From Nautilus pompilius (lineage: Eukaryota; Mollusca; Cephalopoda; Nautilida; Nautilidae): a DNA stretch of 64,000 nt. The translations under genes were made by a program, and so were the position numbers. Below, one piece after another: positions 49,800 to 62,115 of this stretch (the first letter of the stretch is position 1; each line of letters starts with the position of its first letter). The stretch covers positions 1,860,001-1,924,000 of the forward strand of contig JACATO010000304.1 in the NCBI GenBank assembly GCA_018389105.1. The letters run 5' to 3'. Under the pieces are notes generated by a model. It was not told where the DNA came from and made no database searches. It saw only the letters and a program-made list of their open reading frames with translations.

Positions 49800-50480
49800 G
49801 GGCATTCACAGCTACAGACCAACCATGAATAGGCAGATGCGGTGCCGTATCAGCACGTGACACAGACGTATTAGTGCTGATGGTAGAACATTTCCGCAAA
49901 ATGATGTAGATTAAGGATGGCGCATCCAAATGTCGCACGTATATTCTAGCGCATGAAATAAAACCGAAATTTTCTTCAGAGCCAGTTTTGACGCCTTCTT
50001 TTCATGCAGTAACAAGATGTGATTTGTATTTTAATTTTCTAGAAATAGCAAGATAACTACAAGAAAAGCGTTCAACATAGACAATCATCTACTCAACGAC
50101 ATTGATAAAGGAGGACTAACGCATAAAACGATGATGGATGCAGAGACGCTTGCGCACGTGCTGTACAGGCTATCAGAAGCAAGCAGCTGTAACGATGCCA
50201 CGTCAAACTGTTTTGAAAATGCAACTTGCCAGAAGCTCTGCTTCTAACAAGTGATGCACTACAATGTCATGGTCAACAAGCACAGTACCATTGCATGATT
50301 TGGAAACAAGTCATCGATCTCCCTGTCCTACCCTTACCATAAACTGGAAAATACAAGATTGACAAGTTGTGTCACTTTTTTCGATTTTCGAATCGTGCAA
50401 AGATATCGTGGCATGTGGATGCACAAAGGAATGCACATCGCACACATGCAGTAAAACTGATACGTAGCAGAGCTTCCAGT
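49800..50480 (+). pseudogene. C-terminal region of the repetitive Cys-tail protein
   Basis: Here the DTDVLVLMVEHF motif, an acidic metal-site-like signature in this family, is followed by the HAVTRCD block (Gly to Arg change), a spacer, and a tail with Cys-Gly-Cys then Cys-x3-Cys-x3-Cys spacing. A PIN or nuclease-like fold for the Asp-Thr-Asp region is conceivable but not shown. Stops after the tail and in the spacer make it non-functional. Confidence 0.5.
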
Positions 50481-50540
50481 TGTAGAGACAAAGGCGGCAC
50501 TTGTGCGAACAAGTTCGGCTGAAGATTACCTGTCAATGTT

Positions 50541-51789
50541 ATGTAAAAATGTGTTCTGCTAGTAAGATATATATTTACTGTAATTAAAGTGCCTTATATA
50601 ATATTTTTGTGACTTTCATATGCCGTATATATTTACACTACATGGGCGTCCGCAGGATATTTTCCGTGGGGTGGGCAAATTGGCGAAAGGTGCACGAAAG
50701 GTGAATTACCGGCGGGATACGCAGGCTCTTCCGGTGCCTTATACTGTATTTTCCTATATTGCTACTCCCTTCTCGGCCTTTGACCTTTTGGCCTTTGGCC
50801 AGGTGCAGTCGGACTAGTTATTTCGTGTCCGATTTACAACGCACCAGTGAGCATGGGGAATCGGGCAAAAAATAGTGACATCATAAGACTGTGACCATCA
50901 ACTTTCCATGGGGCGGAAGTTTCCTCCTTTCCTCACGTCCATGAATATATGTTTATATTTTTGCATCATTTTCCATAACTGTTTTCAACTGAACTATTTC
51001 TCATAAAAGTTTTCACTCAGATATATGGGGCATAGCCTTATCACGATATTCTTAGGGTGTTTGTAGGCGCCAAAAACCTTCTGTTAGTCGCAGAGACCGT
51101 GGTCTCATCACCATCGTTCAACGGTTTTGAAAGTTCGAGGTTTTAATGGAGGCTATTTTCTTTGTTGTTTGGTGTGATTTCGGTCTTAAGACTTTGGAAG
51201 AGGGCGCGACAAACAAAATCTTCAGTTCCAGTAGCTTTAGGAAAATGGTTTGCGAACCTTTCTTCAAAAAATGTCTCATAAACTTTATGCAGCAACATAA
51301 TCTGAAGAAATGTAGTCTTTCATTTTTATGGTTTGGTCTGCAATCTGAGAATGAGAAAATAGCAGAAAAGAATGAATCTGGGAACTTTTAATTTATCATT
51401 GGGAAAAGTGAAAGTTCCATTCAAGTCTCTGCAGAACACCGCGCAAAACGACTTCATTTTTTAAAAACACACGTCTGCTTGAAAGAAACTTCTAGGTGTT
51501 GTTATCTATTGTTCTAACGACAGTTTTAGTTTAATTTCAAGGATGCAAAAAAGTGGAGCGAAACCTGTACAAGAACCTTGATGGTTGACCCTTTGATCGG
51601 GTAGAACTGCGGTGTCTAAAACAGTGAGAAAATCAATTATCTTATCTTACAAACGTTAAACTGTCGTCAAAAATTATAAACGCATCATCCGAAACACTGT
51701 TATCCGCCTTTTCAATACATTATTAATAAACAAATGCGTTATGCCAGCAAAAAAAAAAAACACCATACAAAATTAGATTCTCCATTTAT
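50541..51789. other. No gene recognised
   Basis: Short open frames only. Around 50640-50820 the sequence is less AT-rich, but no product or transposon end is recognised. Confidence 0.4.
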
Positions 51790-52330
51790 CAAAACGTATA
51801 AATCATTCATCGTGATATTATCGCGATTTCAAGCCTCTTTTATCAGAATATCCATTTCCTCGTGTGAATACTGCTGCACATATCCGATGTATTATCCCCA
51901 TTCCTCTTGCAAGTAGTTCAATAGCTGACTGACACTGGTTGAACCTTTTTTATTCTTCGTTCTGGTTAATCCCAAACGTTCAATAGAGTTCAGATCTAAA
52001 GACTGAAGGCGGCCAACCAAGATTCTAAGAAGTTATTCCCATTATTTTATATTAAAGTATTGTGTGTTTTTGTTTATAACGCGCTCCGGGCTATTTTCTT
52101 GTTGCAGTATAAATCCGTCGCTTATTAAGTGATGTCTCTATAGAATTTAATGGCGTTGCAGTATCATGTGATCTGTCTCTCATGTCAGAATCCTAGCAAA
52201 ACACTTCCATACTTTCATATTCCCACCACCGTTCATAACTGCAGGAAGACGCAGTTCTCCCTATAGTTTTCTCAGGTCTTTCTAGCTAACTTCTGTAAGC
52301 CATCTTTTGGTGGTAGATGTTGAGCTCGAG
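51790..52330 (-). pseudogene. Tc1-like transposase relic, C-terminal half
   Basis: On the minus strand, from high to low coordinates: LPAVMNGGGNMKVWKCFARI, matching the Lys-His-Gly-Gly-Gly-Ser-Val-Met-Val-Trp-Gly-Cys-Phe block; DGFILQQENSPE, matching the second catalytic motif (Gln-Gln-Asp-Asn) with Asp changed to Glu; WPP, then QSLDLNSIERLGL in the next frame, matching Ser-Pro-Asp-Leu-Asn-Pro-Ile-Glu; and LLNYLQEEWG at the C-terminus. It is decayed by several stops and frameshifts. No TIR pair was defined. The family is Tc1-like with good confidence. Confidence 0.75.
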
Positions 52331-55199
52331 ACAGCAGTTAATTGGTTACCCGCCACTTTTCGAATGGGAGTGAAGAGCAATAACGATTGTTAGCCTTACT
52401 TAAAATGAAACTTGCTTTTTAGGTTCCATTTTAATCTGCTAAACAAAGCAATATCACTCCTCAATAATGAGGTTCCTTAACATTTATAAAGTCAGCTGAC
52501 AATTACTCAAATTAGCAGTAAGTGGAGATATTCAATAAAACAATAGCATCATTATTTCTCCGTATGAAGCAGATCTGTCATCTCTGAGAATCTCTTGCTG
52601 GCAGTATAATTATGCTAAAAGCTTTGAATAATAACAACAGCGTCACATTCAATAGTCTATATGTTATGATACACAGTTCATCAGAATTTTAATGATTTGT
52701 TTGTTCTGATGGAATAATGCATTTTCACTAAGTGTAACGTTTTTAGCGGGCTTATAATTTTGAACGCCAGTTTACATAAAGTGGATCAATCGGTGCCACT
52801 ACAGAAAGGAAGTGTGAAAAGTGCTTTTTTAAAATGGTTCACGGTTTGTTTCCGTCTAAAAACACTTTATATAACAAAGTATTTATTTTTAATAGAACTT
52901 TTTATCGACACTTTATTACTTCCTCTATTTTCCCAGGTGAATAGCGATAGCCCATATTTACGAATCAACGATGGTCAGTTGCGTCTTCATAATTTAACTT
53001 TTCTTTCTCTTTTATTTTTCTTCAAAAGATAAAAATCACTTGAAAACAGAAAAATTGGATTTCGGAAAGTGTTCGCATCCCTCACAAAATCCCTAATTTG
53101 AATAGTATGAAATTACTTCTTGTAGCTTCAGCGTTAATGGGCCCGTGGAAATGCGAAAACATCAAAGTTAAAAGTACCAAAACATTTGTTTTGAAATAAA
53201 TTCGGGTGTTTTATTGCATTCTCCTAAAATATACGACGAAATCTTGCAAATAACGGAGACTATCGGTTCATTATGCGCTGCGAATAATTCGGCTCATTAG
53301 AAGTCGAAAACTGGCCCCTTTCCTCACTTTCTACAGTTAACGCTAACCTTGAAGCCGGCCACCAGTGACCGCTCTCCTCACAAAAAAACCTGATATCTTT
53401 GCGAGTTATCATTTCCGGTTACTTTAACATCAAGCTACCCGAGCCGGCGATAAATGACGCATCGCGCTCATGGCGGCTCGAGTAACTGGCACCAAACTTC
53501 CGGTTTCACCTGCCATGATTGGGATTAAAAAAATGGTGGCGTACTCTAGCAACTGATATTTTGTTGTTGTTTATAAAAGGGCCCGATGTATTGCTTCTCG
53601 ACGTCTCTCTTTACGCTATTCCAGGAGAAAATGGTGGCTTAATTAACGTTGCGCAAACTTCAAAGCAAAAGACTAACGTCATTGGCTACAAGCCGATGGC
53701 TTCCTATTACCTATCCACATCATATATAAGGCAGATTTTTTATTTAGCAATGATTATACCGACCGAGATCCCTTTCTTTAGCATCCCACCATCCAAGAAC
53801 AAAGTCGGAAACTAGCATTGCTGTCTTAGGGAACTTATATATGTAGAAAAAGGGGGGTATAAAATGTAAATAACACATAATAGTGGTTTACAGTACAGTA
53901 AATGTGATGATGTAGTAAACTGTGATTGCTTGTCATGCAAGCAATCAAAAATGTCGCACCTGCGGAAGGACTATAAAAGTATAGGGAGCGAAATATTTGT
54001 AGTGTGGTAAATTTGCGGTGAATATTATGGCTCCTGGAAAGTAAATATCACATGACAAGCCTGCAAGTGAAGGCTATTCCCTGCAACACATTTCCGCCTG
54101 ACTTCATGTTTCAGAAAGAGCTGTATTCAACACTCTGAGGAGAATACGTTGACCGGTAATGCTGACAATAGACGCAATCGAGAAGAAATCCCGGACACTT
54201 CAAAAGTGATGCTAAGTGCCTCGGGATATGTTTTTAGGTGATAGAAGACGAGCCGGTAGAGATCGTAGGGGTGCTAAGTTTTCTTTCAGAAAGGTAAGAT
54301 AAACATTGGCGTAAAATGGGCCAAAGATCTTCGCTGAGGAAAAGCAGCCCAAAGAGAGAGGCAGAAATAAAACAGTGGAATGACCAAACTTGGTGGCGGT
54401 TGCTCTTTACAGTTCAAAGATGGGCCGAGAAGTGGTATAACAGTCAGTGTACAGAACAGAAACAGTGAAGCATGGGAGTGGATCAATACACATGTGGGAC
54501 TGCATAAAATCGAAGGTATACTGACTGTCGACAGATGCAGGCAGAGATGTATCTGTCGTGCCATTCCCTCGGCATGACGTCTCATTGCACTGTACAACGT
54601 GTTCATTTTGTTTTTGTATTTTTTCCGTAATAATGCTTTGCATGTACTATATGTGTGTGTCTCGGTTGTTATTACTCCATACTGTTGTCCCGTTTGTGCC
54701 TTAGTCACGTTTACTAGTACAATCGGATATGATCTGCAGCAATGGAAAAGCGTTAAAGGATTCCTACTGTATTACATAATTACGCTTTCATTACACAGAA
54801 CAGTAAAGTTACCGATGAAAGTTACCAGCAATTTTCTTCTATGCTTTAAATCTAGTTTTGAAAATCAGTATAGAACTGTACCCCACCACGATAATTTAGT
54901 CAATGTTTTTTTTTTGTATTTTTATGTGGTTGTTGGGAAAGTGAAATTAAATTCTTTATGCTAATAGTTGGGACACGTTTTTGCAACACAAGAACTCTTG
55001 CGTGTAAAAGTCTCTTTGGTGCTATCACATCATCTGAACGTGAACGGTTCGTTCTCTGACGCTCTCACATTTAGGCGAGCAGTTATCAGGGTTTGGACGT
55101 ACTCAGCAAAGAAGTTGGGCGTACTTAATTCCTCTTCCAGATTTTAGTCACACACGTTAGCGCCATAATCCTAAAGAATTCCGGCTACGAAACGTGTCT
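52331..55199. other. No gene recognised; one strong hairpin
   Basis: Ordinary DNA. A perfect inverted repeat at 53923-53932 and 53938-53947 (TGATTGCTTG with a TCATG loop) is noted. Frames at 53519-53815 (plus) and 54286-54708 (minus) are open without recognisable domains, and I regard them as chance. Confidence 0.4.
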
Positions 55200-55780
55200 T
55201 TAAAATGGCAGTGTATCTGGCGATAATGAGAAGTCCCTTGACCAAACACCAAGTCTGTCTCTCCCGCTTACAACCCATACTGCTGCCAAAATGCTTGACC
55301 GTGGGTGGTAGACGCCGGAATCGAAGATCTTCGTTAGGTATTCTGCAAACTTGGTTGTAGCCTCCAGATGGGAATTTATGTAGCCTGGATTCATTAGAGA
55401 AGTATGCACGTTTTCAATGCCCCATGGTCTTGACAGACATGTGTTTTAATGTATAAGGAAAGATTTTTTTACATTCTATACACTCTTTGTAGCCAAATCG
55501 GTGAAACTGACGTCCAATCGTTTTTTTTTTAATTTTTAAAACTCATTCCTGTTTCATAGGCGATGTCAGGAAGAGAATTTTGTCGATGAGAGAAGACGTG
55601 GCGAGTAATGGGTACGTTCTTGTCGTGGTGTCACTGCTGAAGATATCCCACGTCGTTCTGCCACAGCAGTGACATTGGCCTCGGTGAACTTCCCCCCAAA
55701 ATATCTCGATCTTGAGCAGTCTGTCGTTGAATCTGGCCACAATACGATATCAGGTAAACGGAAGAATATCATGGGATCTG
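55200..55780 (-). pseudogene. Tc1-like transposase relic, N-terminal and catalytic parts
   Basis: The minus strand from 55770 shows a helix-turn-helix-like N-terminal part (CSRSRYFGGKFTEANVTAVA, then RRGISSAVTPRQERTHYSPR). At 55410-55200, across two frames, it reads SNESRLHKFPSGGYNQVCR and PPTVKHFGSSMGC, matching the first catalytic motif (Phe-Ser-Asp-Glu-Ser, here Asn for Asp) and the Pro-Thr-Val-Lys-His-Gly-Gly-Ser block. The catalytic Asp is mutated to Asn. The second and third Asp motifs were not located. It is unlikely to be the same insertion as 51790-52330, since that copy also holds the Gly-Gly-Gly block. Confidence 0.6.
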
Positions 55781-58269
55781 GGATCCGCTTATTCTCGGCA
55801 TCATAATGTATTGTTTATATGTTCACCTAAATGTCCAGTATATATAACCACACTTGAAATATGTACATTTCGGTCAGATGATCGTCTCTGTACGTAGACA
55901 AACGAACATGTCAGGACATCGTAGTTATTAGGTATTTCTTTTATTCTTTTAATTTGCTGAAATTACTATTAGATTTACAGTACATATTTATAGATTACCA
56001 GTGTTTGCATTTAATAATAAATGCATTATCCCAGATGTTCTGGTAACCTACTTAGAATCCTGTGATGTTGTCAGCTGGTGAGCATCAAATGTTTTGAAAA
56101 CTCGAAAGTCAGCTCCAGTGAACGGGTTACTAGATTTTCAAAGGTTACAAAACAAGAGTTTTTAACGAGATTTCAATGTGTTTTCTTGTATTCGGCTATC
56201 AGGCGAGATTTCCAGATAACTCATTTCTAATACAATGAATGTTCAGTTTTCATAGCATACAGAACAATGTATTTATGGTTATTTATAGAATAGCAGCGGG
56301 TGTTTTGGTTTACAAACAGCCACATTCTTTCACTGCGAGTTTCCTATACCCAACGAGACAACGCGGTTCTCCAGCCTCCTATCACAGTGCGTGTTTAGGT
56401 GATGACCTCTTGTATCTGCAAACCCGAAATAATCACACAGACCTTAATGTCTCCACTCGATTTGTAAGTCGTCTTCTATAGGCTAAACTAAAATCTACAA
56501 TACCTGCTAATTCCCCGAATTAACTGGCATCCTTTATTTCTCCAAGATCATTCAGGTAAAACACTTTTACACGTCTTCTGAACTGGTCATCATTCTTAAA
56601 CTTTTAACATCGATCGTGACTCGAACTGCTTCGAGAAAACTGTGGCTTTCAACCGAAAACTTCAAGCAAGCAGCTACAAAAGCAATGAAGGTACAGCAGG
56701 TGAGAGAACTCGAATTCACGCCGGTAAGATTAATCTGCTAATTAACTCGCTCAAGGAATCTTATCAGCTGCGCTGTGTTGATTGTGTTAACATGAGCACC
56801 TCTTGGCCTGATCACTGATCAGTAAGGCTTCGGTGAAATTTATAGATCGATCACCTACATGTGTAGTTTTAAGTAAATGACAGTCAGTGGTGGGGGGGTA
56901 GCGTTCTTATCAAAGAAACAAAAGGTCTTTTTCACTTGTTCTTCAATAACTTCCCTAAAAGGGGGCGTTTATATAGCACTCACGTGACTTGTAATATTCA
57001 TGTACGTGGATGCTATGTAAAGACAGTTTGTTTTTTTTTTTTCCAGTCATTAAATATGAAGTTTGGTCCAACATCTGACAGTGTCTCTTTAATCTAACTG
57101 CACCTGTTTGTTTAATTAGCTGTCGATGCACCCATACCCATAGTGCGATATGACTATCGGCAGGAGACGAATTGTGTTTGGGCTATCTTCCCAGATGAAA
57201 GGTATGTGAAAAGCAGAGCCTTCGATGGGCTACAGCTACTTTCGAATATTTCATCTTTCTCCTGCTCTCCAACCTAGCTCCTTTGCGAATGGGGTCCTAG
57301 GGCTAAATTCTTCCTGCTTCCGCAGCAGATAGCGCTTTTCCTTAAACGAAAGTCGGTAAACGTTTTTGGCACAAGTGACAAAAGTTTTAAAGGCCTAAAG
57401 GTGCGTATACCTGTGGGCCCCACGTACAGTAAGCACCCTTGCCAACGAAACGTTCAGTTCCCGGGTGTCGAGACGTCTGAACCATTAGAGCGCTGAAAGC
57501 CTCGGTCTCAACGTACGCTTCCGGCGAGTAGCGGAAGCGGGTCGGCTCACAATGCCTGCCAAAAATGTATGAATATATAAAGAGAACAAAAGGAACGAAA
57601 AAAATTTTAATTTAGCAAATCCGCGTTCATCGTTGTCAGGAAGTAAACCATCGAAATCTTCTCGACGACAGAGATTGGAAATCTTTCTAGATTATTTGGC
57701 ATAACTAACAGTCTCCCGTTACCTCCACCATTTAACAACATTTTGGATAATAGAAACGTTTATGGTCTGAATATCAATCTGAATATCAATGAAGAAAATC
57801 CTTACGTTTTTTCCTTCTTTCTTTACCTTTAGTGTTACAATCTTTAGATCGACTAATGTCACCCTCCTTCGGCTAATTTGTTCCTATTAATTTTAGCTAC
57901 GTTGTTTTTTATGTTTACTAGAAATCATTAAAATTTTTATTTGGATCCATGCTTGTTTTTGTTTTTTTCTATCTCTTCTTTCTACTACTATTGCTACTTA
58001 TCCTCTGTTGCACTCAACCGGTGACGTAGGCCAAAACCCGGAACACCAGCTGGACGGTGAAGAGGAAGTGCCTGACACCGGTAACTAAGGTCAGCACGGA
58101 AAACACCGGATGCCCTCCGACTTTGGCTGACAAACGAATCTATAAAAATCCCTCCTCTAGAATTATTCAATTTTAGATGTGGGAAGCAACCGGAGTATAG
58201 CTACCAGGCTGTATTTGCAAATTTTAGCTCGTTTTTCATATTTAGAATTTAGATCTATTCAGTTATAAG
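55781..58269. other. No gene recognised
   Basis: Mixed composition with several short frames. Positions 58172-58198 match the dispersed repeat fragment at 1159-1185. No RNA gene or element ends identified. Confidence 0.4.

Positions 58270-58316
<47 letters not shown>
58270..58316. repeat. (CT)n(TA)n compound microsatellite
   Basis: About 21 bases of CT repeat directly followed by about 26 bases of TA repeat. Confidence 0.95.
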
Positions 58317-59843
58317 CAGCTCGCACTGTCGTGACCGTTACGCCATCTGAAGAATTTTTAGACATTTTATTTCAACGATCGCATCAGTACCCCAAAAATG
58401 TATCAAAATAATTTGTGATTGTTTGCGAAAAGTACTTCAGTTGTTGTTGACCAACTGCTTAGCCAAGTTTCTTGACGTAATTATCGCATTATTTGTTTGT
58501 CAAAAAACGCTAAAAAAATAACAAATTCACAGAAATGGAAGGTTTTAAGCAACAAGACATTTTCCAAGAAGTCTGATCATACTGTAAAATTGTTAAGGTT
58601 CCTGACATCCGGTGTAACAGAAAATAAGTTTTATGCCAGGCCGGACTGTATGGTTAACTTTAGCCAATACAAGCCCTTCCAACAAAAACAGCGTGTTTTT
58701 GTCTGCAGAAATATATGCTATCGGCAGGAGAATGTTTATGAAAGACTTAATGCCATCTTCCGTGATAAGTCTAAAGACCCGAGAGCACAAATGTCTTCAT
58801 ACTGGTAGCAGCGCCGACACTGAGTCTCCCATACGTACAACTCACCGCATAGTAAAGATAGATCTTTCTATTCTATAGGGCGGTAGAACTGTCAAAATTT
58901 GTGGCGGAGAAAATATTATAAACCTACATATGTAAGTAATGGTGATGTCTATTTTAGAGAGAAATTTGGCAAGCGACATTGCTACGAAGACCGACCCTCG
59001 AATTAGTTTGATGGAGTGACACTGAAGACCGACAAACAGATAGCACGGATTTTTCACGTACGATTTTTAGTTTCTTTCTACGAGAAAAATGTTAGCGAAA
59101 GAGTTAATTCTCTGTCGCCTTTCAGATCTGAGACAGAGAGTTGAAGCAAGCACAACAAAAAATAACAAAACTATTTTGTTTCTAAAGCTAAGTGAGGAAG
59201 ATAATTTCTCAACATCTTCCAATTTAAATACATCAAACTTTAAAAAAAAAAACTATGAGTAGAGATTTTAAATTTAAATAAATGTTGTTTTAACCCTTTT
59301 CTTCATTCAACTTAGAAATAGATTAACAGATACAGGTGAACACACAAGTAATGGCAATAAGAATAACAAACTTTTCCTTAAAGAAGATATTTACAGTTGA
59401 TATAGAAAACAGGACTGGGTCTTTAGACAGAAATGATAATGTAAAACCAAAAGTATTAGAACTTTCTAGGTTGGTGTGCGATGCCAGATTTGAGTATTCT
59501 CTCGAGAAATTGTTGAGAGCCGTACTGTTAGCCACTGCTATTCTCTGATGGCTCCCTTTAAACTATGGCGGGCGAGTTTCTGTCCTTTTGTGAAAGCTAC
59601 ACTAACCTAATAACACTGTCATGTCCCTCTTCTACAACAAGCACAGAAAAGGAATAATTTAGAGCCGATAAACGGAAAATAGGGGTAATAAGGGAACTTT
59701 TGTGTTTCATGACGACAATTACGATATTTAAAAAAAAAAACTCAAAATTACCTTGGACAAAATCTTGTATTTTTGAGTCCACGAAAACAGATAAACTTCA
59801 CCTTTACATGAAGTTTCCTGGAATTTACTGATGGCGTTTACAT
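58317..59843. other. No gene recognised
   Basis: A 103-codon plus-strand frame at 58497-58808 is Lys/Ser-rich, starts with TTG and shows no domain. A 70-codon frame at 59336-59548 is similar. I treat both as chance frames. Confidence 0.4.
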
Positions 59844-60499
59844 CAGCGGTTTTCAACCTTTTTATGCTAATGGCCCCTTCTGACTCGTGATTTACTTCGG
59901 CGGTCTCCTCATAGCCGTTAGAGGTGAGAAAGAGCTTATTTTACTATTTACAGTATATATGAGTTGCATTTGTATTATATAAAACAACCAATTCTACGCA
60001 AATAAACTTACATTTTAACAAACAAAATTCTACGAAACATGAATGTGCACTAGTAGCACGACCTACAATATATACAGTATACGGACTGCCAAAGACCTAT
60101 TATAATGCGCACTATATTCATAAGGAATCTTTGAAACAAAACATTTTAATCACTGTTTGTTCATTCAATGCGATCCTTGTGGCTGATGCAGATCCAAGCT
60201 TTCTAATATCGGGCTCCAGCGTCGTCAATGACAGACGAGGATCAATCACTGCCGAATGTTCCAAGAGCGGGGGGAGCTACAGCTGTAAGCGTTGAGATAA
60301 TTAACCGCTGCTAAATAGTACGTAAGCAGACCAATCGTAGTGTTGAATAACACTGATCATGAAATTAGCACAATGTAATGTGGGGATTATGAGAAAGTAA
60401 TTTACTCCCCGAAGTTAAATTGGTATGGACCACTGAAATATGTCTTCGGCTCCCCAATACACTGTTTCCTTCAGGTGGTCCCTGGCTGAGAACCACGGC
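59844..60499. mobile_element. Non-autonomous hAT element, about 656 bp
   Basis: The left end CAGCGGTTTTCAACC and the complement of the right end (CCGTGGTTCTCAGCC) form an imperfect terminal inverted repeat of the classic hAT type (CAGTGGTTCTCAACC). The flanking eight bases, GTTTACAT and CTTTACCC, agree at five positions and may be a decayed 8-bp target duplication. No transposase is encoded, so it depended on a relative in trans. It is distinct from the two hAT transposase relics, whose ends differ. Confidence 0.6.
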
Positions 60500-60885
60500 T
60501 TTACCCGAACATTTACCGACGCGATGACGAGGGGGGGAGGGTTAATCCACTGTCGCGAACATTTAATGCGCTTTAATTAAAGGCGTACTTTAGTTTTTGT
60601 TTAATTTGTGTACCTTGACCAGCGTCTGAGAATTGAAGGTGACTCCCGGAAAACTGACAACCTTAAGACGGGGGGGGGGGAGTTCTTACTTCTGGGCTGG
60701 CGATTATTTATAGATGCGACTTCACGTGTCTGCGTACGGAAATCGGTGCACTGTCTGTGGTCAGGCGCTATTCGCTCCAGGGATTAGCGGGATATATTGC
60801 CGTCTTACTGGAATTTCCGGCTCAAGGTGGCAGCCAGACACCGACGGCGCTCGTGCCCTATTTGGCAACACAATGATCAACGTTC
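60500..60885. other. No gene recognised; G-run
   Basis: Contains a run of ten G at about 60671-60680 and a CpG-containing patch from 60710 leading into the next candidate promoter. Confidence 0.4.
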
Positions 60886-61020
60886 TGACGTCACAGGTGA
60901 CGTACGGCGCACCCTTACGACTGACAAAGGAGTCTAGTAGTCTGAGATGCTCCCGCTTAACAACCGGATTACTTTACCTAAATGTGTGGTAGACAACAGC
61001 TCTCACCTGCGCTATAAAGA
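60886..61020 (+). promoter_or_regulatory. Candidate promoter: CRE, half-CRE and TATA
   Basis: A palindromic TGACGTCA at 60886-60893 is followed by a second TGACGTAC at 60898-60905 and TATAAAG at 61013-61019, in a locally CpG-richer region. A donor-like G|GTGAGT occurs near 61354. No coding exon is recognised downstream. The combination is suggestive, but each motif is short. Confidence 0.25.
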
Positions 61021-61559
61021 AACAACGCAGCCAGGCATTCGTGTGCGATCAGAGGATGGTTGCCAGGAGCGACCATTTGTAGCCAACACAATAAGTCATA
61101 AACAAACTTTCCCGTTGCTCGAAATACTACTTACATTTAAAGTTAACTCGGCTTTCTACTTCTGGCGAATGACGGAACTTACTGGCTAATATAGCGGTTG
61201 CTTCTTTCTGCTTTTCTTTCGGTAACTAATAAGAGACAAATTACAACTCATCACCGAATGTCTATGGCAACGCGTCCGTGGATTTTGTTTCTCTTATGAG
61301 CTAATTTCGAGGACTACCGGCCTAAAGGTCAGCCCGTACATGTGGCTGGGTGGGTGAGTGCTGTATTGTAGTGTGAGAAATTATCGTCTCGCCAGGAATA
61401 GTAGTTTCGAGTGTTGAGTAACTTATTAGCATTCACCGACTTCTAACTTGTACCAGACCGCTTTTCGATAGCCGCGCTCTCGTCCCCAGGAAGACTAAAT
61501 TGTGCTAAATAATTAGCCAAAGAATACGTACATTATTTAAGTCCCCAGCTAATTAACAG

Positions 61560-62115
61560 GATAACTCGCTCTTATTTTTCCATTATTGTTATCATTATTT
61601 CTTTGTTATTACTTTCAATATTTGTTGTGCTGTTTTCATTACTGTGTTGTTTGGATGTTATTGTCGATATGACTTTTATTATTATTTTGAATCGCTGTTC
61701 TATGTTATTTATTACTGTTTTCCTTTCCCCATTTTTAATTATGCTATTTATTTTGCAGTATTCTATTAATTTTCATGTGATTGTGCTTATTCTCTTTGTT
61801 ATTACCGATGTATTATCATTATCGAACACACTGTTGCTTTTATCGTTATTTCCGTGGTTTCTGTTAATGCAGTTCTATATTTTATCTTTTCTGTTGTTAT
61901 CGTTCTTATTGCTACTTTTCTCTCTTGTGTACACTGAATCAAAAAATATTCAGCAACCTCAGGCTAATCAAGCTTCCGAACGTCTTCACTTACCTGTAAC
62001 CTGTATGTCGCCTGATGTTTCCATGTACGGAAAAATTACAGTAAGAAAAGAAGTGCTGGGAATATCGCCCCTTTTATATAATTTTGCCCTATTCTTTTTA
62101 GTAGGTCTGTGTTAA
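61560..62115. repeat. Degenerate TTA/TTC-rich low-complexity region with open frame
   Basis: T-rich sequence with many ATTATT, TTGTTATT and TTTATT units, probably a decayed trinucleotide repeat. It leaves a 170-codon plus-strand frame (61603-62115) that looks like a multi-pass membrane protein because T in the second codon position encodes Leu, Ile and Phe. The first codon is TTG and the last 55 codons show no domain. I regard it as a compositional artefact. Confidence 0.6.

Larger units (their letters stand above)
46950..50540 (+). mobile_element. Decayed intronless copy of a multi-copy gene family with Cys-rich tail
   Basis: Plus-strand segments, separated by frameshifts and stops, follow the order of a large repetitive protein family of marine invertebrates. 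They are SIAQVTPRHVGLRSILHQLL (47470) with QLVELLNSVGHTV one frame away; a mid-region with WIDVAQMGN (48120); DTDVLVLMVEHFRKM (49863-49905); EPVLTPSFHAVTRCDLYFNF (49980), where the family has His-Ala-Leu-Thr-Gly-Cys-Asp; ALLLTSDALQCHGQQAQYHC (50235 on); and a final CGCTKECTSHTCSK (50415-50455) Cys-rich tail. The family behaves like a mobile element but I cannot name its class. No terminal repeats were found. Confidence 0.6.

Noticed and set aside
54286-54708. 140-codon minus-strand frame
   Set aside because: No recognisable domain, overlapped by other open frames of similar length, and no promoter or splice context.
61603-62115. 170-codon multi-pass membrane protein candidate
   Set aside because: Hydrophobicity follows from the T-rich low-complexity DNA. 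The frame starts with TTG and has no recognised domain.
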